A DNA stretch of 64,000 nt from Halonotius aquaticus. GTDB lineage: Archaea; Halobacteriota; Halobacteria; Halobacteriales; Haloferacaceae. The position numbers and the translations under genes were made by a program. Where the stretch lies: contig NZ_QKNY01000003.1 of assembly GCF_003605575.1 (NCBI RefSeq), positions 124,001-188,000 on the forward strand. The letters run 5' to 3'. The notes under the pieces were generated by a model. The model made no database searches and had not been told where the DNA came from. It saw only the letters and a list, made by a program, of their open reading frames with translations. Shown here one piece after another: positions 51,106 to 60,582 of the stretch (its first letter is position 1; each line of letters starts with the position of its first letter).

Positions 51106-52275
51106 GTGTTTGATGGACTCAAAGACAAGCTGAACTCGTTCCGCGAGGATGTCGAGGAAACCGCCGAGGAGGCGGCCGACGACGCGGACGAGCCAGCCGA
51201 CGACGTCGATGAATCGACCGCGAGTGCCGACGCTGCCGAAACTGAGGCTGCCGACGCCGAGAGTGTCGCTGTCGACGACAATGATTCCGACGACAGCGCG
51301 GCCGCGGCTGCTGCCGAGACCGACGCTGAGACACCCAGTAGCGACGAAAGCGATAGCGACGACGCCGACGACTCGTCATCGGGGCCGGGAACGCTGAAAC
51401 GCGCGGCCGCCTTCGCGACCGGCAAGGTCATCATCGAGGAAGACGATCTCGAAGATCCACTGTGGGAGCTTGAGATGGCCTTGCTGGAGAGCGACGTGGA
51501 GATGAGCGTCGCCGAGGAGATCCTCGATACCGTCGAGGAGACGATGATCGGCGAGACGCGCAAGCAGGTCGAAACGACCGGCGAACTCGTCGAGCGCGCG
51601 CTCCACGACGCCCTCGTCGATGTGATCAGCGTCGGCCAGTTCGACTTCGACGAGCGAATCGCCGAGGCGGACAAACCGATCACGATCGTCTTCACCGGCG
51701 TCAACGGCGTCGGTAAGACAACCTCGATCGCCAAGCTTTCGGAATATCTGGCTGATCGCGGCTACTCGTCGGTCATGGCCAACGGCGACACCTACCGCGC
51801 CGGCGCGAACGAACAGCTTCAACAGCACGCCGAGAATCTCGACCGAAAGATCATCACCCACGAGCAGGGTGGCGATCCCGCCGCCGTCATCTACGACGGC
51901 GTCGAGTACGCCGAGGCCAACGACGTGGATGTCGTCCTCGGCGACACAGCAGGACGGCTCCACACCAGCGACGACCTGATGTCACAGCTCGAAAAGATCG
52001 ACCGCGTCGTCGACCCTGATATGACGCTGTTCGTTGACGAGGCCGTCGCCGGCCAGGACGCCGTCATGCGCGCCCAGGAGTTCAACGACGCCGCCGCAAT
52101 CGACGGGACGATCCTGACGAAAGCGGATGTCGATGCCTCCGGCGGCGCGGCGATCTCGATCGCCTACGTCACCGGGAAACCGATTCTCTTCCTTGGAACC
52201 GGGCAGGGGTACGAGCATATCGAGCCCTTCGAGCCGGAGGAACTGGTCGATCAGTTGCTCGGCAACGACGAGTAG
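51106..52275 (+). CDS. ftsY: Signal recognition particle receptor FtsY
   Basis: 389 residues from GTG 51106. Acidic, low-complexity A domain (about 12-95, Glu/Asp/Ala/Ser), N domain, then the GTPase G domain: GVNGVGKTTSIAKLS (P-loop), NGDTYRAGANEQL, VLGDTAGRLHTS, TKADVDASGGAAISIAY. Docks SRP-ribosome complexes at the membrane. Follows pfdA by 35 bp. The partner ffh is 2.7 kb downstream. Confidence 0.96.
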   Translation: MFDGLKDKLNSFREDVEETAEEAADDADEPADDVDESTASADAAETEAADAESVAVDDNDSDDSAAAAAAETDAETPSSDESDSDDADDSSSGPGTLKRAAAFATGKVIIEEDDLEDPLWELEMALLESDVEMSVAEEILDTVEETMIGETRKQVETTGELVERALHDALVDVISVGQFDFDERIAEADKPITIVFTGVNGVGKTTSIAKLSEYLADRGYSSVMANGDTYRAGANEQLQQHAENLDRKIITHEQGGDPAAVIYDGVEYAEANDVDVVLGDTAGRLHTSDDLMSQLEKIDRVVDPDMTLFVDEAVAGQDAVMRAQEFNDAAAIDGTILTKADVDASGGAAISIAYVTGKPILFLGTGQGYEHIEPFEPEELVDQLLGNDE

Positions 52276-52358
52276 AGCGGTCTGATCGCTGCTTTTGACG
52301 AACAAAACTGTAGACCTGTGGCGTAGCCGCCGGCCTGTGTTCTGATTGTAGGTGGTGT

Positions 52359-53219
52359 TCAGGCAGAGATCTCTCGCTCAACAAGCTCCCACGACTCGAT
52401 CGTGGGCTGACTACAGTACACACTGCGGTTGCCGGTCTGACTATCGGCCAACCGCGGGTCGCCAGCGAGTGCCATTGCGATCGAAAGGCGATCCGTGATC
52501 GGTTGTTCGTACTCGATGACCAGCTCAACGGTTTGGGGCTCACTGAAACATTCCCTGCCGGGTGGCGAAAGCAGATTCGAGCCGACGGCCGGTTGGTCGG
52601 CGACGAGCAGATACGTCCGCTCCCAGCCCCTCGCCCACGTCGGCGTCGTCGGCGTGATCTGGCCGATCTGCTCGACCTCGTGGGCCGTTGTGAGAAATCC
52701 GTCGTCGATGTACGCTCGCAGCGGGCGCATGCGAATGTCACTGTTGTTCTGCAGTGTGAGCTCGATGCTGTTGACGATGTCGACGCTACTGTTGTTTTCA
52801 AGGCTGAGCTCGTAGTCGAGATCGATCGTCGGCTGCCACGGCCGCCGCGTCAGTTCCGTCTCCCCGTCGTAGAGCACGAGCTCATGATCGAGTGATTCGA
52901 CAGTTGCGATCGGGTGAAGGATGGCATCAACCCCGTCCTCCAGTGGTACACGGACAAAGCGTTGCTCCGGACGGAGCTGTGTCTGAAAGACGCTGTTACC
53001 CGATTCGGTGACAACGACCAGCCGCGTCGCGCCGTGATCCTCGACCAGTTCGACAAGGAGGTCGACAACGCGAGGATTGGCGCGTTGTTCGGTACTGAGC
53101 GAGGCGATGTATGTCGGCTCCGAAGCTAGTGCTGTTTCACTCGCCGCACAGCCGCCAAGCGCGGTCGCCACCCCGGCGGCGAGTGTGCCCACCACCGCAC
53201 GCCGCGAAACCGGACTCAC
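52359..53219 (-). CDS. Tat-exported lipoprotein, unknown
   Basis: 286 residues from GTG 53219. N terminus SRRAVVGTLAAGVATALGGC: Tat twin Arg and lipobox with Cys24 as the predicted lipid-bearing residue. The rest has no recognised enzyme motif: a beta-rich part (RLVVVTESGNSVFQTQL, ELVLYDGETELTRRPW) and paired NNSS segments typical of surface beta domains (ELSLENNSSVDIVNSIELTLQNNSDI). It lies 51 bp downstream of the secreted subtilase gene, same strand, possibly cotranscribed. Confidence 0.75.
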   Translation of the reverse strand: MSPVSRRAVVGTLAAGVATALGGCAASETALASEPTYIASLSTEQRANPRVVDLLVELVEDHGATRLVVVTESGNSVFQTQLRPEQRFVRVPLEDGVDAILHPIATVESLDHELVLYDGETELTRRPWQPTIDLDYELSLENNSSVDIVNSIELTLQNNSDIRMRPLRAYIDDGFLTTAHEVEQIGQITPTTPTWARGWERTYLLVADQPAVGSNLLSPPGRECFSEPQTVELVIEYEQPITDRLSIAMALAGDPRLADSQTGNRSVYCSQPTIESWELVEREISA

Positions 53220-53270
53220 AGATCTCCCTTGCCGCTGAGAAAATAAACCGGCATCGCTGCCGCGTTGCGA

Positions 53271-54749
53271 TCAGTTGCGACAGACATCGACCGGAATCGA
53301 GAGACTTGTGTTGGCTGTCGTGACCGTGATCGAGGACGTTCGAGGCGCGGCACAGGCGATCCCACGTGTGCCCCGAATCGTTGTGGTGGCTGTCCCATTG
53401 AGCGTGACACGGCGAGAGCCAACCCGCTCGCCGTCCACGGAGAGTATCACGAGTTGGCTGTCGGTGACGTTGCCGACGTTTTTGATCGTCGCCTCGAAGG
53501 CAACAGGCTCGTTTCGGCCGAGGCGATGATCCGTTGGGCCGTCGTGTGTGAGTCTCGTGACCGCGAAGTATGGGGGTCGATCAGCGACCGCTGCGACCGC
53601 GTCGTAGCCGTCGATGACACCGTAGCCGTATCGTGTGTCTGGCGGCGTCGCTCCTGGGTAGCGAGCGGTCGCCAAGAGCGCGCGATCGATCTCGGCCGGT
53701 GTGAGGTGGCGATCGCTGGCGGCCTGCATGAGCGCGACCACACCCGCGGCGTGGGGCGCAGCAAAACTGGTTCCTGCGGTGCGCGTGAAGCCACCGTCGG
53801 CGGTTGTTGAGATGGTCGTCGCGGGGGCGACGACGGTCGGCACGACGTACGATTCCGGCCAGTCGTACTCGTAGATCGGCCCCGCCCCCCAGCGAGCGCG
53901 TGTTGAGATGATGTTGCCGACTGAGTAATCCTCGACAGCCCCGGTGGCGTTGGTCGCGCCGACCGACAGCGCGCTGTAGACGCTGCCCGGCGAGGTGATG
54001 CCGCCGTCGCCCTCGTTGCCGGCGGGGACGACGACATAGATCCCCGCGTCGCGGGCCCGCTCGATCGCCTCGATGTATCGATCGTAGTAGACGCGCTTGT
54101 GGCCGATGTTGATCAGCAACACGTCGGGCCGCTGGGGATGGTCGATCGCCCACTCGACACCGCGGAGGACGGTCGTGGTTCGGGCGGTGCCGTCGCCGTC
54201 GATCACCTTCCCGTGGAGCAGCGTTGCGTTCGGTGCGACCCCGAAGCGTGTCCCGTCTGGTGTTTCGGTGCCGACGAGGACGCCGGAAGTGATCGTGCCG
54301 TGGTTGCGATCGTCGAGGGGCTCACTCCGGTTGCTAACGAAATCTTTCCAGCCGTCGTCGGCCAGTGTGAGTGACTGGTGGGCGTCGGTGGCAACTCCGG
54401 AATCAAGGACGGCGATCGTTGTGTTTTCGCCGCGCGTGTCGAATGCGGGCCAGACCTCGTTGACACGGAGTAATTCCAGCGCGGTGGTCGTGTTCGTTGC
54501 CGGCGGGGGCCCGATGGTCGACGGCGTGACCGTCTGTGACTCGGGAGCCGATCGGAGGCTTTCATCTGCAGGCGGTCGGTCGCTGTTCGACTGGAACGCG
54601 TCGGCAGAGGAGGTTGAAAGACGGTCTGCAGTGGGTGATTGCGGGTTGATTGTCTCGGCAGGAGCACTGGAGACAGGGGTGGCAGTCGCACTGAGCAGTA
54701 GCAGCGTGCTGCAACAGACCAGAGCAACAATCCTCAGAGCGTGTTTCAT
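53271..54749 (-). CDS. Secreted subtilisin-family serine protease
   Basis: 492 residues from ATG 54749. A Sec-type signal (MKHALRIVALVCCSTLLLL) ends near 30. Linker and prodomain-like region to about 85, then the S8 domain: Asp116 (AVLDSGVATD), His150 (DRNHGTITSG), oxyanion Asn245 (PAGNEG), Ser328 (GTSFAAPHAAG). A C-terminal beta domain (about 390-492, FAVTRLTHDG ... VDVCRN) follows. Active site intact. Halolysin-like but without an obvious Tat motif. Starts 34 bp inside a longer frame to 54890. Confidence 0.88.
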   Translation of the reverse strand: MKHALRIVALVCCSTLLLLSATATPVSSAPAETINPQSPTADRLSTSSADAFQSNSDRPPADESLRSAPESQTVTPSTIGPPPATNTTTALELLRVNEVWPAFDTRGENTTIAVLDSGVATDAHQSLTLADDGWKDFVSNRSEPLDDRNHGTITSGVLVGTETPDGTRFGVAPNATLLHGKVIDGDGTARTTTVLRGVEWAIDHPQRPDVLLINIGHKRVYYDRYIEAIERARDAGIYVVVPAGNEGDGGITSPGSVYSALSVGATNATGAVEDYSVGNIISTRARWGAGPIYEYDWPESYVVPTVVAPATTISTTADGGFTRTAGTSFAAPHAAGVVALMQAASDRHLTPAEIDRALLATARYPGATPPDTRYGYGVIDGYDAVAAVADRPPYFAVTRLTHDGPTDHRLGRNEPVAFEATIKNVGNVTDSQLVILSVDGERVGSRRVTLNGTATTTIRGTRGIACAAPRTSSITVTTANTSLSIPVDVCRN

Positions 54750-54940
54750 ACTATCGGGAACTGCAGCGTGAAGTAGAGCCCGTAGGCTGTTGGTGGCTGT
54801 AGATGTTGCGGTGTAGTGTACGTCTTCAGAACCAGCCGATGAAGAAGTCGTCCAGGAGCCGAGCCTGGCAGAATGTCCGAGAGCGATCAACGCCGCTGGA
54901 CGAACAACACTTTAGCTATCGGGCCGCGTAGCACGCCCAA

Positions 54941-56338
54941 ATGGTACTCGATGATCTCGGGAGTTCGCTGCGGGGCACCCTCGATGACCTCCGCGGGAAA
55001 TCCCGGCTGGAGGAAGACGACATCCAAGAGGTCGTCAAGCAGATCCAACGCTCGCTGCTGGAGGCCGATGTCGAAGTCGACCTCGTGATGGAGCTGTCGG
55101 ATTCGATCAAAGGTCGCGCACTCGACGAGGAGCCGCCTGGCGGCACCTCCGCCCGGGATCACGTCCTCAAGATCGTCTACGAGGAACTGGTCGAACTCGT
55201 CGGCGACTCCACCGAACTACCCCTAGAGTCCCAGACGATCCTGCTCGCTGGCCTGCAGGGCTCGGGGAAAACGACCACCGCCGCCAAGATGGCATGGTGG
55301 TTTGCGAAGAAGGGCCTCCGGCCGGCGATCATCCAGACCGACACGTTCCGGCCCGGCGCGTACGATCAGGCCAAGCAGATGGCCGGCAACGCCGAGGTCG
55401 ACTTCTACGGCGATCCCGACTCCGACGACCCGGTGCAGATCGCCCGCGACGGTCTTGAGGAGACCGAGCAGGCCGAAGTCCACATCGTTGATACGGCGGG
55501 TCGGCACGCTCTCGAAGAGGAGCTGATCGCCGAGATCGAGGAGATCGACTCGGTTGTCGACCCCGACACCCGGCTGCTCGTGCTCGACGCCGCAATCGGT
55601 CAGGGAGCCAAAGAGCAGGCCCAGCGATTCGAGGAGGCCATCGGCGTTGAGGGCGTTGCGATCACCAAACTTGACGGAACAGCCAAGGGTGGTGGCGCGC
55701 TCACCGCCGTCAATGAGACCGATTCGTCGATCGCGTTCCTCGGCACCGGCGAAACGGTGCAGGATATCGAACGCTTCGAGCCCAACAGCTTCATTTCGCG
55801 ACTGTTGGGGATGGGCGACCTCAAACAGCTCTCCGAGCGCGTCGAGCGCGCGATGGAGGAGACGGGCGCCGAGGACGACGACTGGGATCCCGAGAGCATG
55901 CTTGAGGGGAGTTTCACCCTGAAAGATATGCAAAAGCAGATGGAGACGATGAACAAGATGGGTCCGCTCGATCAGGTGATGGATATGATCCCCGGGATGG
56001 GCGGCGGGATGATGGATCAACTCCCCGATGACGCGATGGACGTAACCCAAGAGCGGATGCGGGAGTTCAACGTCATCATGGATTCGATGACCGACCACGA
56101 ACTTGAGGAGCCACGCTCGATCAGTGCCAGCCAGGTCGAACGCATCGCCCGCGGCTCGGGCACCAACACCGAGCGGGTCAACGAACTCCTCGAACAGCAC
56201 AAGATGATGGATCGCACCCTCAACCAGTTCCAGGGGATGGGTGACGGCGACATGCAGCGGATGATGAAGAAAATGCAAGACGGCGAGGGCGGGCTTGGTG
56301 GCCTCGGTGGCGGCGGTGGCCCCGGCGGCATGATGTGA
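54941..56338 (+). CDS. ffh: Signal recognition particle 54 kDa protein
   Basis: 465 residues. N domain, G domain with [65 protein letters not shown], then the Met-rich M domain (about 300-430, [31 protein letters not shown]) that binds signal sequences and 7S RNA. Gly-rich end. No 7S RNA gene is seen in the window. Confidence 0.97.
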   Translation: MVLDDLGSSLRGTLDDLRGKSRLEEDDIQEVVKQIQRSLLEADVEVDLVMELSDSIKGRALDEEPPGGTSARDHVLKIVYEELVELVGDSTELPLESQTILLAGLQGSGKTTTAAKMAWWFAKKGLRPAIIQTDTFRPGAYDQAKQMAGNAEVDFYGDPDSDDPVQIARDGLEETEQAEVHIVDTAGRHALEEELIAEIEEIDSVVDPDTRLLVLDAAIGQGAKEQAQRFEEAIGVEGVAITKLDGTAKGGGALTAVNETDSSIAFLGTGETVQDIERFEPNSFISRLLGMGDLKQLSERVERAMEETGAEDDDWDPESMLEGSFTLKDMQKQMETMNKMGPLDQVMDMIPGMGGGMMDQLPDDAMDVTQERMREFNVIMDSMTDHELEEPRSISASQVERIARGSGTNTERVNELLEQHKMMDRTLNQFQGMGDGDMQRMMKKMQDGEGGLGGLGGGGGPGGMM

Positions 56339-56376
56339 GCTGTAGACCGTCCTGTCGCACAGCCACGGCCGATCGA

Positions 56377-57210
56377 CTATGATTCTTCGAGCGGGTACCG
56401 ATCCAATGCGGCAACGAAATCAGCCGGCGGATCGACCACGCTTTGTGGCATCCCAAGCGGGGTAACGCTGATCTCGCCGTCGACGATGGCAGCGCGATCA
56501 CTCCACGACGGGTAGTCACCCGCGTAGTTGTCGAGGCCGATCGGGAACCCCTCACCCTCAACCGGATGGGTTGCCCAGTAGTTGCTCTCGAAGACGTTGG
56601 TCTCACCCTCGCAGTCGACGACGCGGGTATCGTAGTCTGCCAGCGGTTTGGTCACCGCGAGCCTGTTGCTCCCCGTCGCTGGGGCGTTGACGTTGAGATA
56701 ATCGACCCCGCCGTCGAAGATGGCGGTATCCTCGATCAGGGTGAGGAGATCACGGGTTGCCGCGCCGATCGCGTCAAACGAGTTGTCGCCGTCCTCGGGA
56801 AAGTACGTCTCGTGGTCGTAGCCGGAGACCGCGACCGCCGGTGTGCCGAGAAAAGCCGCCTCGACGGCCGCGCCGACCGTCCCCGAATGGCCCAGAATGT
56901 AGCTGCCGACATTCGGCCCGTTGTTCGCGCCCGACACGACGAGGTCGATATCCTCGGCTTCGGGAATGTGGCGGAGACCGACGGCGACACAGTCGGCTGG
57001 GGTACCGTCGACAACGTAGCCCCACTCGTGGTCGTCGATGGTGATCTCGTCGGCGCGCTCATAGGAGAGATCGGAGCGAGACCGCCCCACTCCGCTTTGA
57101 TCGCTGGCGGGCGCGACGACCGTCACCTCCCACGTCGGCGTCAGATGCTCGTAGACCGCAGCAAGGCCCGGACTTCCAATCCCGTCGTCGTTGGTGAGGA
57201 GGAGATGCAT
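56377..57210 (-). CDS. surE: SurE-family 5'/3'-nucleotidase (first paralogue)
   Basis: 277 residues. SurE signature: LLLTNDDGIGSPGLAAVYEHL (metal-binding NDDG), SDQSGVGRS, VDGTPADCVAVGL, VSGANNGPNVGSYILGHSGTVGAAVEAA. Acts on nucleoside monophosphates. It overlaps in function with the paralogue at 63113-63934, which has diverged in the C-terminal half. Convergent with ffh. Confidence 0.92.
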   Translation of the reverse strand: MHLLLTNDDGIGSPGLAAVYEHLTPTWEVTVVAPASDQSGVGRSRSDLSYERADEITIDDHEWGYVVDGTPADCVAVGLRHIPEAEDIDLVVSGANNGPNVGSYILGHSGTVGAAVEAAFLGTPAVAVSGYDHETYFPEDGDNSFDAIGAATRDLLTLIEDTAIFDGGVDYLNVNAPATGSNRLAVTKPLADYDTRVVDCEGETNVFESNYWATHPVEGEGFPIGLDNYAGDYPSWSDRAAIVDGEISVTPLGMPQSVVDPPADFVAALDRYPLEES

Positions 57211-57253
57211 TGAGCGCAGGTTCGGCGGCCGTCGATAAAATTCCGCCGACCGG

Positions 57254-57637
57254 TTAGTGAACGCGGATAGTGAGCGTCCGGCTTCGTGGCCCGTCGCATT
57301 CGACCGCGAGGATCGACTGCCAGCGACCGAGTTGAAGCTCGCCGTCGGCGACAGGGACGGTCACACTCTCGCCGACGAGCATCGCCCGAACGTGGCTGTC
57401 GGCGTTGTCGTCGATCTGGTCGTGTTGCCAGCCGTCGTCAGCAACGAGGTCATCGAGTGCAGCCCCCAGATCATCGAGCAGGCGGGATTCGGCCTCGTTG
57501 ACGACGACACCCATCGTCGTGTGCTGGCTGAAGATGGTACAGACACCGCTGGCATCGTCGGGGAGCGTCGCCGCCACGCGGTCGGTGATATCGAGACACT
57601 CGGTTCGGCTGTCGGTCTCAATTGTGAGTGAGGGCAT
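57254..57637 (-). CDS. YjbQ/UPF0047 family protein
   Basis: 127 residues: VCTIFSQHTTMGVVVNEAE (conserved His-Thr-Thr) and WQHDQIDDNADSHVRAMLVGESVTVPVADGELQLGRWQSILAVECDGPRSR are the UPF0047 core, which forms trimers with a His-lined pocket. Some members have thiamine-phosphate-synthase activity in vitro. It is divergent from the nucleoside-recognition gene by 80 bp. Confidence 0.9.
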   Translation of the reverse strand: MPSLTIETDSRTECLDITDRVAATLPDDASGVCTIFSQHTTMGVVVNEAESRLLDDLGAALDDLVADDGWQHDQIDDNADSHVRAMLVGESVTVPVADGELQLGRWQSILAVECDGPRSRTLTIRVH

Positions 57638-57717
57638 ACGCGCTGTCTGTCCCAGAGCGTAAAAACCACAGCGTCGAGACCGACGCGGCTTTGGGCGCGC
57701 CGTTCGGAGAGTCGGCT

Positions 57718-58695
57718 GTGCTGCCTGTCGACTCCGTTTCGGTCGTCGTCGACGCGCTCATCGAGGTGGCCCCGCGTGTCGCCCGGATCGCCGTCCTCGT
57801 GTCGGTGTCAGTCTATCTCGCCAACGTTGCTGTCGCCTTCGGGCTGGTCGAGAAGATCGCCGGCCTCTCGCGGCTGTTGACCGGCCCGGCCAACCTTCCC
57901 GATGAGGTCGGCACCGCGATCCTAACGACGACCGCCTCAACGACGGCCGGCTATTCGATGCTGGCCGATCTGCGGGAGTCGGGCTATCTCGACGACGAGG
58001 CGACGCTGATCGCCGTCGTGATGAACACGTTCTTCGGCTTCGCCCAACACGTTTTTACCTACTATATTCCGGTGCTTATCCCGATTCTCGGGTTGCATGT
58101 CGGCGTCCTGTATGTGAGCTCGCGCGCACTGATTTCCTTGGCGATCACGCTAGTCGGCATCCTCGCTGGCGCGCTGTTGCTCTCGGAGGCCAATTTCGGT
58201 GATGATGTCCAGCTTGATCCCGACGCCCTCGACGACGAGGAACAAACACCCAAACAGCGACTGCTGGCAGCGTGGGATCGGACGCGGCCGACGTTGCGGC
58301 GGCTCGTCCCACGGCTCGTCATCATCTACACGCTGGTCACGCTGCTGGTGGGCCAGTATGATATTACGAACATCACCGGCTCGGCTGATCCGCTCGTCGC
58401 GTTGGTCGGACTGCCAGCAGCCGCTGTGCCGGTGATTGCTGTCTACACGCTCGATACAACGTCGGGGGCGGCGACAATCGCACCCTTGTTGGGCGATGTG
58501 TTCACCCCCCGGCAGGCGGTGGCAACGCTGCTGCTTGGCGGGATCATCTCGTTTGCCGTCTCAACGTTCAAACGATCGATCCCCTTCCAGTACGGCATCT
58601 GGGGCGCTGAGTTCGGGACAAAGGTGATCGTCGTCAACACGGCCCTGAAAATCGTTTTTATCAGTCTTACCGTCATCGTGCTGCTGGCGATCTAG
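57718..58695 (+). CDS. Nucleoside-recognition (Gate domain) membrane protein
   Basis: 325 residues from GTG 57718. Eight or nine helices in two Gate-type halves: LTTTASTTAGYSMLADLRESGYL and VVMNTFFGFAQHVFTYYIPVLIPILG in the first, TFKRSIPFQYGIWGAEFGTKVIVV near the end, with an acidic loop at about 160-190. Family members (SpoVV/YjiH-type) move nucleosides or unknown solutes. GTG 57718 (MLPVDSVSVVVDAL) is chosen since the upstream frame overlaps the YjbQ start. Confidence 0.8.
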   Translation: MLPVDSVSVVVDALIEVAPRVARIAVLVSVSVYLANVAVAFGLVEKIAGLSRLLTGPANLPDEVGTAILTTTASTTAGYSMLADLRESGYLDDEATLIAVVMNTFFGFAQHVFTYYIPVLIPILGLHVGVLYVSSRALISLAITLVGILAGALLLSEANFGDDVQLDPDALDDEEQTPKQRLLAAWDRTRPTLRRLVPRLVIIYTLVTLLVGQYDITNITGSADPLVALVGLPAAAVPVIAVYTLDTTSGAATIAPLLGDVFTPRQAVATLLLGGIISFAVSTFKRSIPFQYGIWGAEFGTKVIVVNTALKIVFISLTVIVLLAI

Positions 58696-58727
58696 CCGGT
58701 GGCGACCACAGCCTGCTGCCGGTGGTG

Positions 58728-59291
58728 CTACCGTGTCGACAACGCACGCTCCATCTTCACATGCGGAATACCGGCCTCCTCGAAGGGATCGCTGACAGTT
58801 CGGTAGCCCAGCTTGTCATAGAAGCCCTCGACACGCTGCTGGGCGTGGAGAACGCAGTGGCTCGCGTTGGCGTCGACACCGATAGCCTCGACAGCGTCCA
58901 TCAGTCGGCGTCCCCATCCCTCGCCGCGGGCTGACCGCCGCACAGCCACCCGCTCGGCTTTCACTGTGGAGTCGTCAATTTGTCGTGCGCGGGCAACCCC
59001 GACTGGTCGGTCGTTGACAACGAGAAGCAGGTGGGTCGCCTCGGTCTCAGCATCGTCCCATTCGAGAGACAAGTCAACGCCCTGCTCGGCCACAAAGACG
59101 GCCCGCCGGATCGCAAACGCCGCAGTCAGTGTGCCCATACCGCGGTCGGTCAGTGCTGCCGCTGTGCTGTCAACTACGGTGTCGATGATATCGGAGGGGT
59201 CAGCAGCCGCGTCGCTGCCGGTTTCGACATGGCGTTTGGCCGTCGCGACAAGGTCACTCGATGGCTTGGAGACTCGATAGCACTCGCACAC
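58728..59291 (-). CDS. GNAT-family N-acetyltransferase (ElaA-like)
   Basis: 187 residues. FAIRRAVFVAEQGVDLSLEWDDAETEATHLLLV is the ElaA-type N-terminal motif; VAVRRSARGEGWGRRLMDAVE is the acetyl-CoA pyrophosphate loop; FYDKLGYRTV closes the fold. An internal ATG at 59138 would give a 136-residue protein of more usual ElaA length, so the true start is uncertain. Substrate unknown. Confidence 0.82.
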   Translation of the reverse strand: MCECYRVSKPSSDLVATAKRHVETGSDAAADPSDIIDTVVDSTAAALTDRGMGTLTAAFAIRRAVFVAEQGVDLSLEWDDAETEATHLLLVVNDRPVGVARARQIDDSTVKAERVAVRRSARGEGWGRRLMDAVEAIGVDANASHCVLHAQQRVEGFYDKLGYRTVSDPFEEAGIPHVKMERALSTR

Positions 59292-59363
59292 GCTGTGGCT
59301 GTAGTGGTGACTGTCGTATCTATCTACGGTTCGAAGGAGTGTGGGTGACGGTGAGCCGGCCGG

Positions 59364-59672
59364 TCAGTTGGTTCGTTCGACGCGCCACGTTGTCGCGCTG
59401 GTGTACGACCAGCGTTCGATCGAGAGGTCGGCGACCGAGTCCTGGAGTTTGAGGATCAGCGCGCCGATCTCCTTGGCTGAGAGATCAACATCGTCGGCGA
59501 TGAACTTGCTTTTGAAGTACACCTCGCCGTCGGCAGCCTGCTCGCGGAGATAGGACGCGAGTCGCTGCTGTTTCGTCGCCGTCGACTCCGTGGTGGCGTC
59601 GTCGGCGTCGTCGCTCGATCGGTCGGGGGCTGTGCGTGCGTCGTCAGCGGGGGTGTGGTGGGATGTGCTCAT
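59364..59672 (-). CDS. DUF7123-like small protein
   Basis: 102 residues from ATG 59672. An acidic, disordered N-terminal third (SHHTPADDARTAPDRSSDDADDATTES region) leads to a winged-helix-like domain: RLASYLREQAADGEVYFKSKFIADDVDLSAKEIGALILKLQ. The YFKSKxIxxxxxLSAKEIG pattern matches haloarchaeal DUF7123 proteins. Its start overlaps the stop of the upstream membrane gene by 4 bp (ATGA). Confidence 0.75.
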   Translation of the reverse strand: MSTSHHTPADDARTAPDRSSDDADDATTESTATKQQRLASYLREQAADGEVYFKSKFIADDVDLSAKEIGALILKLQDSVADLSIERWSYTSATTWRVERTN

Positions 59673-59950
59673 AGATCGTGGGTGTTGTAGTTGTGGCCAG
59701 CGACCAGTGCAAGCAGGTGACAGCCGAGGAGGCCAAGCCCGACGAGGCCGGGGGCGGGGCCGATCTCGGCGGCAAGCACCGGGAGATACACCATCGGGAG
59801 GACAATCGCAGCCCAAAACCCAAGCCAGCGAACGGTGGTGTGGAGGGCTCGCTGTCCATGCTGGAGGAGGTGCTGTCCGCGGCGAACAGTGCTCGTGGCT
59901 GCACTCGTCGCAGCCGTTTCGATGCGTCGCGTCGATTGGAAGCCTTTCAT
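59669..59950 (-). CDS. Small two-helix membrane protein, unknown
   Basis: 93 residues from ATG 59950 (MKGFQSTRRIETAATSAATS). Two membrane segments (about 42-62 and 64-85), polar ends with a final HNYNTHDL. It precedes and overlaps the DUF7123-like gene by ATGA, so the two are a tight operon. The upstream 209 bp (59951-60159) are AT-rich, with a CGTCG-TTTT-CGACG hairpin at 60105-60118 and no gene. Confidence 0.65.
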   Translation of the reverse strand: MKGFQSTRRIETAATSAATSTVRRGQHLLQHGQRALHTTVRWLGFWAAIVLPMVYLPVLAAEIGPAPGLVGLGLLGCHLLALVAGHNYNTHDL

Positions 59951-60159
59951 GTCGTGCTCACCGTCTATCCATCCCAACGACCCATACCCACATATAGTGG
60001 CCAGAGCGTTGGAGTAAATTCACCCCAAAAAACGGTAAAAAAGCCGATTACGCGATCGTTTAAGACGCTTTGAAAATCCTTTAGACTGTTTAGAAACAGA
60101 TTTGCGTCGTTTTCGACGATCCTGTCAGAACAGAAGATAGTCAGGTGTTAATGGCCGAC

Positions 60160-60582
60160 CTACTCCGCTTTCGACGCTGGATCGACGGGTGTACCGTCCT
60201 CAGTCGGTGGCGCGACACGATCGATCATCGACGCGACATCCGGCTCTCGAACCGTCACCGACACCTCGATATCACCGAGCTCGTCGGGGTTGCCGACCGC
60301 GAAGTTGATCACACCCTGGAAGGCCGCCTGTTTTTTCAGCGCGAAGCTGAATCCCTCGTCGTCGGCGTGTTTGTGGAACTCTCGGCGGGCGGTATCGAGG
60401 ATTTCCTGTTCGTACAGGAGATCGGAAAAGGGATCGAGGGTGTGGGTTTCGCCGACGAGCAGCCCCGGTTCGTGGTCGAACTCGGCCTTTGGGAAGACGT
60501 TGCCGACAGCGTCGGCGACCCGGTCGGTAACCTCGGTGTCGTTGACCGGTGCCTCGATCCGCACGTCAATGCTATAGATCAT
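60160..60582 (-). CDS. DUF54-type RNA-binding protein
   Basis: 140 residues from ATG 60582 (MIYSIDVRIEAPVNDTEVTDRV). Archaeal DUF54 domain, shown in the literature to bind RNA, is recognised by AVGNVFPKAEFDHEPG and LGDIEVSVTVREPD near the end. It overlaps the UPF0200 gene by 11 bp; the pair is conserved in archaea. The longer frame to 60669 is rejected. Confidence 0.8.
   Translation of the reverse strand: MIYSIDVRIEAPVNDTEVTDRVADAVGNVFPKAEFDHEPGLLVGETHTLDPFSDLLYEQEILDTARREFHKHADDEGFSFALKKQAAFQGVINFAVGNPDELGDIEVSVTVREPDVASMIDRVAPPTEDGTPVDPASKAE

Noticed and set aside
54750-54890. N-terminal extension of the subtilase
   Set aside because: Would bury the signal peptide MKHALRIVALVCC inside the protein; the start at 54749 exposes it.
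54750-54940. 7S SRP RNA gene beside ffh
   Set aside because: The gap of about 190 bp is too short and shows no Alu/S-domain hallmark such as the GNAR tetraloop hairpin set.
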